Source: Lysobacteraceae bacterium
GTDB taxonomy: Bacteria; Pseudomonadota; Gammaproteobacteria; Xanthomonadales; Xanthomonadaceae
Assembly: GCA_017990865.1 (NCBI GenBank)
Contig: JAGNNB010000150.1
Span: 1 to 7,257, forward strand
Length of the DNA: 7,257 nucleotides
Direction of reading: 5' to 3'
The notes under the pieces are model-generated. The model had not been told where the DNA came from. It did no database searches and saw nothing but the letters and a program-made list of their open reading frames with translations. Of this stretch, positions 4,811 to 7,257 are shown one piece after another (position 1 is the first letter of the stretch; every line of letters starts with the position of its first letter). Position numbers and translations under genes: made by a program.

Positions 4811-7257
4811 ATGCCGAATTACGTCATCACCGAAAGCGTCGGTGGCCGCGTCGAACGCGTCAACAGTTACGACGATCTCGAGAAGCATCACCCGAGCGCG
4901 GGCCGCGAAGCCGGTCGCGAATACCAGACGATCGACGGCGAGTTGGAAGAAGTGCGCACGCGCGGCCGCACCGAACCGCACGTCAAGAAAGACTTCATCG
5001 TCGATCCGCCGACGATTCCCTCGCCGGTTGCGGGGTATATCCACAGCTTGAACGATCCGTGGAACACGGTGCAGATTCGCGACGCACAAGGCAATGTGTT
5101 GGCGCAGTCGTTGCACATGGCGCAGGGCAGCCAGCCGCCCGAGGGCACGTTCGTTTCGTACGGCCAAACGATCGGCCGGATGGGCGATACCGGCAGTCCG
5201 GGTTCGATCCACGCGCATGTGGAAGCGCCCCCGCGCGTGTTCGAGCAGTACATCAACGATATGGCCAGCGGCCGCATCCAGCCCGGTCAGGGGCAAGATG
5301 GCCGCACCAATCCAGGTCAAGGCAACGCCGATCCGCTCGCCGACGGCCTGCTCAACCGTAACGACCGTGGCCCGAAGGTCGAGGAATTGCAGCGTGCGCT
5401 GACCCAACGCGGCTTCGACACGCAGGGCGCGGACGGCAAGTTCGGCCAGAACACCGAGAACGCGGTGCGTGCGTTCCAGCGCGCGAACGGTTTGACGGAC
5501 GACGGCGTGGTCGGCGCGAACACCGCGCGCGCCCTCGGTATCAGCCTCACGGCCGACGCGCAGACCCAGCCGCAGCAGCCCGCGCAGCCGCAACAACCGG
5601 CTCAGCCCCAGCAGCCCGCGCAACCGCAGCAGCCGGCGCAACCTGCGCAACCCGACCGCCCCACTAGCGGCGCCGTGACCGGCGGCCCCAACGATTTCGG
5701 CCCGAGCAATCCGCTCGGCGCGCTGATCTCCTCGGGCGAGGGCGGCTACGGCTCGTTCAATCGCGGTCGCGCCGGCGACTCCGGCGGCGCCACCATCGAC
5801 TTCTCGCAGATGACCGTGGGCGAAGTGATGCGTCGTCAGGATCTGGAGAGGGGCGATCCGGACAGACTGTTCGCGGTCGGCAAGTACCAGATGATTCCGG
5901 GCACTTTCCGCGAAGCGGTGAACAACCTCGGCATCGATCCCAACGAGCGCTTCACCCCGCAGTTGCAGGAGCGCATGTTCGCGGATTACCTGATCGACGA
6001 AAAACGTCCGCAGGTACGCGATTACATCACCGGCCAGACCAGCGGCCCCGAGGGCCTGCAGTCCGCGCAATTGGCGTTGGCGCGCGAATTCGCCAGCATC
6101 GCCGACCCGCGCACCGGGCGCAGCGTTTACGACGGCGATTCCGCCGGCAACAGCGCCTCGATCACCGCCGATCAAGTCGGCCGCGCGCTCAATCAGATGC
6201 GCGATCAGTACCAGGAAAACATCCGCGGTGGGATGAATCCGAACGACGCCTATCGCGCGTTGAGCGGCGATCCCACGCAGCCTTACACCGACCGCGCGCC
6301 CGGCGGCCGCGATCCGCTCGCCGACGGCGTACTCAACCGCAACGACCGCGGCCCGAAGGTCGAGGAACTGCAGCGGGCGCTGACCGAGCGCGGTTTCGAC
6401 ACGCAGGGCACGGACGGCAGGTTCGGCCAGAACACCGAAAACGCGGTGCGCGCGTTCCAACGCGCGAACGGTTTGACGGACGACGGCATCGTCGGACAGA
6501 ACACCGCGCGCGCGCTGGGCATCAGTTTGACCGCCGATCCGCAGACGCAAGCTCCGCCTGCGCAACCGCAGCAGCCCGCACAGCCGCAACCGGCGGCACC
6601 GGATGCGCCGACCGGCCATAACCCGCAGCAGCCGATTCCGCCGACCTCGCCCGACCGCGCGCCGCCCGCGCAACCGACTCCGGATGCGCCGACCGGCCAC
6701 AACCCGCAGCAGCCGGTTCCGCCGACCTCGCCCGACCGTGCGCCGCCTGCCCAGCCCACGACGCCGGATGCGCCGACCGGCCACAACCCGCAGCAGCCGG
6801 TTCCGCCGACCTCGCCCGACCGTGCGCCGCCCGACCGTGCTCCGCCCGAACCGGCGCCGCAAATCAATCAGGCCGGCCACCCGGACAACCGGCTGTACAC
6901 CCAGGCGCTGACGAACCTGGAGCAACTGGGTCCGAACGGCGGCTTCAAGTCGCGCGAAGAGCTCGAACGCGCGGCGGGTGCGCTCGCGGTCGATGCCAAG
7001 TTGAGCGGCTTGACCCAGATCGATCACGTTGCCCGCAGCAAAAACGGCGAAGGCCTGATCGCGGTGCAGGGCAACGATCCGTGGGCGCCCGAGGCCAGAC
7101 GCGCCTTCCTCGACGTCAGCCAAGCCACCTCGCAGACGCTCGATCAAAGCACGCGGATGGCGAACGAGAAGGCCGCCCAGCAGGCGCAACCGCAGCAGCC
7201 GCAACAGCCGCGGAACGATTTGATCGATTCGCCGATCCTGCGAGACGAAAACCAGAC
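4811..7257 (+). CDS. X-T4SS antibacterial effector: M23-type peptidase + lysozyme-like domain + XVIPCD (3' end cut by the window)
   Basis: The frame is open for 815 codons to the window edge with no stop. Comparison with effector 1 suggests only about 8 residues are missing. There is no signal peptide. Domains: (1) N-terminal 55 residues of unknown type; (2) M23-type peptidase, about 57-150, with His57 and Asp61 (HVKKD), His102 (SLHM) and His134/His136 (HAH); the intervals are close to those in effector 1, but the first motif lacks the usual Gly; (3) PG_binding_1, about 174-244; (4) a PQQPAQ repeat linker, about 254-277; (5) a lysozyme-like domain, about 295-470, with candidate catalytic Glu310 (SSGEGGYGSFNRG) and GKYQMIP at 357-363, reminiscent of lambda-type endolysins and transglycosylases; (6) a second, nearly identical PG_binding_1, about 501-571; (7) a Pro-rich repeat linker, about 597-680; (8) XVIPCD from 683, with HPDN at 689-692 region and GLTQIDHV. 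The predicted role is cleavage of both glycan and peptide bonds of a rival's wall after X-T4SS delivery. The lipoprotein just upstream is the likely immunity partner. Confidence 0.92.
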   Translation, partial: MPNYVITESVGGRVERVNSYDDLEKHHPSAGREAGREYQTIDGELEEVRTRGRTEPHVKKDFIVDPPTIPSPVAGYIHSLNDPWNTVQIRDAQGNVLAQSLHMAQGSQPPEGTFVSYGQTIGRMGDTGSPGSIHAHVEAPPRVFEQYINDMASGRIQPGQGQDGRTNPGQGNADPLADGLLNRNDRGPKVEELQRALTQRGFDTQGADGKFGQNTENAVRAFQRANGLTDDGVVGANTARALGISLTADAQTQPQQPAQPQQPAQPQQPAQPQQPAQPAQPDRPTSGAVTGGPNDFGPSNPLGALISSGEGGYGSFNRGRAGDSGGATIDFSQMTVGEVMRRQDLERGDPDRLFAVGKYQMIPGTFREAVNNLGIDPNERFTPQLQERMFADYLIDEKRPQVRDYITGQTSGPEGLQSAQLALAREFASIADPRTGRSVYDGDSAGNSASITADQVGRALNQMRDQYQENIRGGMNPNDAYRALSGDPTQPYTDRAPGGRDPLADGVLNRNDRGPKVEELQRALTERGFDTQGTDGRFGQNTENAVRAFQRANGLTDDGIVGQNTARALGISLTADPQTQAPPAQPQQPAQPQPAAPDAPTGHNPQQPIPPTSPDRAPPAQPTPDAPTGHNPQQPVPPTSPDRAPPAQPTTPDAPTGHNPQQPVPPTSPDRAPPDRAPPEPAPQINQAGHPDNRLYTQALTNLEQLGPNGGFKSREELERAAGALAVDAKLSGLTQIDHVARSKNGEGLIAVQGNDPWAPEARRAFLDVSQATSQTLDQSTRMANEKAAQQAQPQQPQQPRNDLIDSPILRDENQ
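5330..5557 (+). repeat. PG_binding_1 module duplicated within effector 2, copy 1
   Basis: Encodes residues 174-249 (DPLADGLLNRNDRGPKVEEL onward). It matches residues 501-576 at about 70 of 76 positions, with six conservative changes and no gaps. The two copies start exactly 981 bases apart and flank the lysozyme-like domain. Confidence 0.9.
5570..5641 (+). repeat. Four tandem PQQPAQ-coding repeats (18 bases each)
   Basis: Four units encode the hexapeptide PQQPAQ (residues 254-277) with synonymous differences between copies. They form a flexible, extended linker between the first PG-binding domain and the lysozyme-like domain. Repeats like this commonly change copy number by slippage. Confidence 0.85.
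6311..6538 (+). repeat. PG_binding_1 module duplicated within effector 2, copy 2
   Basis: Encodes residues 501-576 and is the second copy of the module at 5330-5557. Both copies also share the DPxADGxL opening with the first PG-binding domain of effector 1, which points to a common module circulating among these effectors. Confidence 0.9.
6599..6847 (+). repeat. Three tandem Pro-rich repeats of 27-28 codons before the XVIPCD
   Basis: Units start at 6599, 6680 and 6764. Each encodes PDAPTGHNPQQP followed by (I/V)PPTSPDRAPP, and the first two then add an AQPT-type ending. Unit lengths are 81 and 84 bases; the third ends in a DRAPP duplication. Near-identity of the copies indicates recent tandem duplication. 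The segment is a long, probably disordered linker between the enzymatic part and the secretion domain. Confidence 0.88.
6857..7084 (+). repeat. XVIPCD-coding direct repeat, copy 2
   Basis: Encodes residues 683-758 of effector 2 (PQINQAGHPDN onward, including GGFKSR and GLTQIDHV). It is the counterpart of 2592-2819 in effector 1. Known XVIPCDs bind the VirD4 coupling protein of the X-T4SS. Sequence after this core diverges into a Gln-rich segment before a conserved tail. Confidence 0.85.

Noticed and set aside
5570..6847. CRISPR array or mobile-element repeats
   Set aside because: The repeats lie within the open effector frame, are in register with codons, and encode Pro/Gln linkers or folded PG-binding modules. 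There are no unique spacers or terminal inverted repeats.
6283..6867. 194-codon - strand frame with Gly/Ser-rich repeats
   Set aside because: Its repeats are the antisense of the Pro-rich linker repeats of effector 2.
3014..7204. 1396-codon open frame on the - strand across the gap, the lipoprotein and effector 2
   Set aside because: It is a shadow produced by high GC at third codon positions. Its repeats are simply the reverse complements of the + strand repeats, and no domain is visible.

Overview
The window is GC-rich bacterial DNA. It most likely comes from the Xanthomonadales (Lysobacteraceae, e.g. Lysobacter or a relative). The main reason is that two large proteins end in a XVIPCD, the C-terminal secretion signal that marks substrates of the bacteria-killing Xanthomonadales-like type IV secretion system (X-T4SS). 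The genus is inferred and was not tested by any search.

Layout: everything is on the + strand, as two consecutive immunity-effector cassettes. Cassette 1 is the 3' part of an unrecognised, probably exported protein (3-593, running off the left edge), then a complete 798-residue effector (621-3017) and a strong intrinsic terminator (3087-3119). About 680 bases without a convincing gene follow (3120-3799). Cassette 2 is a 305-residue outer-membrane lipoprotein (3800-4717), the likely immunity protein, and a second effector (4811 to beyond 7257). That second effector is open over 815 codons with no stop inside the window, and it lacks only a short tail judging from its paralogue.

How the genes work together (inference from known X-Tfe/X-Tfi biology): both effectors lack an N-terminal signal peptide and are built to attack peptidoglycan after injection into a rival's periplasm. 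Each carries one glycan-strand enzyme domain and one M23-type zinc endopeptidase domain, plus two or three peptidoglycan-binding domains and a XVIPCD. The catalytic order is reversed between them: transglycosylase then peptidase in effector 1, peptidase then lysozyme-like in effector 2. The exported proteins encoded just upstream would protect the producer from its own or its siblings' enzymes. The lipoprotein has two Cys-rich or Cys-bracketed domains, which raises the possibility that it blocks both activities of its partner.

The effectors look modular and recently recombined. Their XVIPCDs match at about 65 of 76 positions. Effector 2 contains two peptidoglycan-binding modules matching at about 70 of 76 positions, on either side of its lysozyme-like domain. 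Its Pro/Gln-rich linkers consist of tandem repeats.
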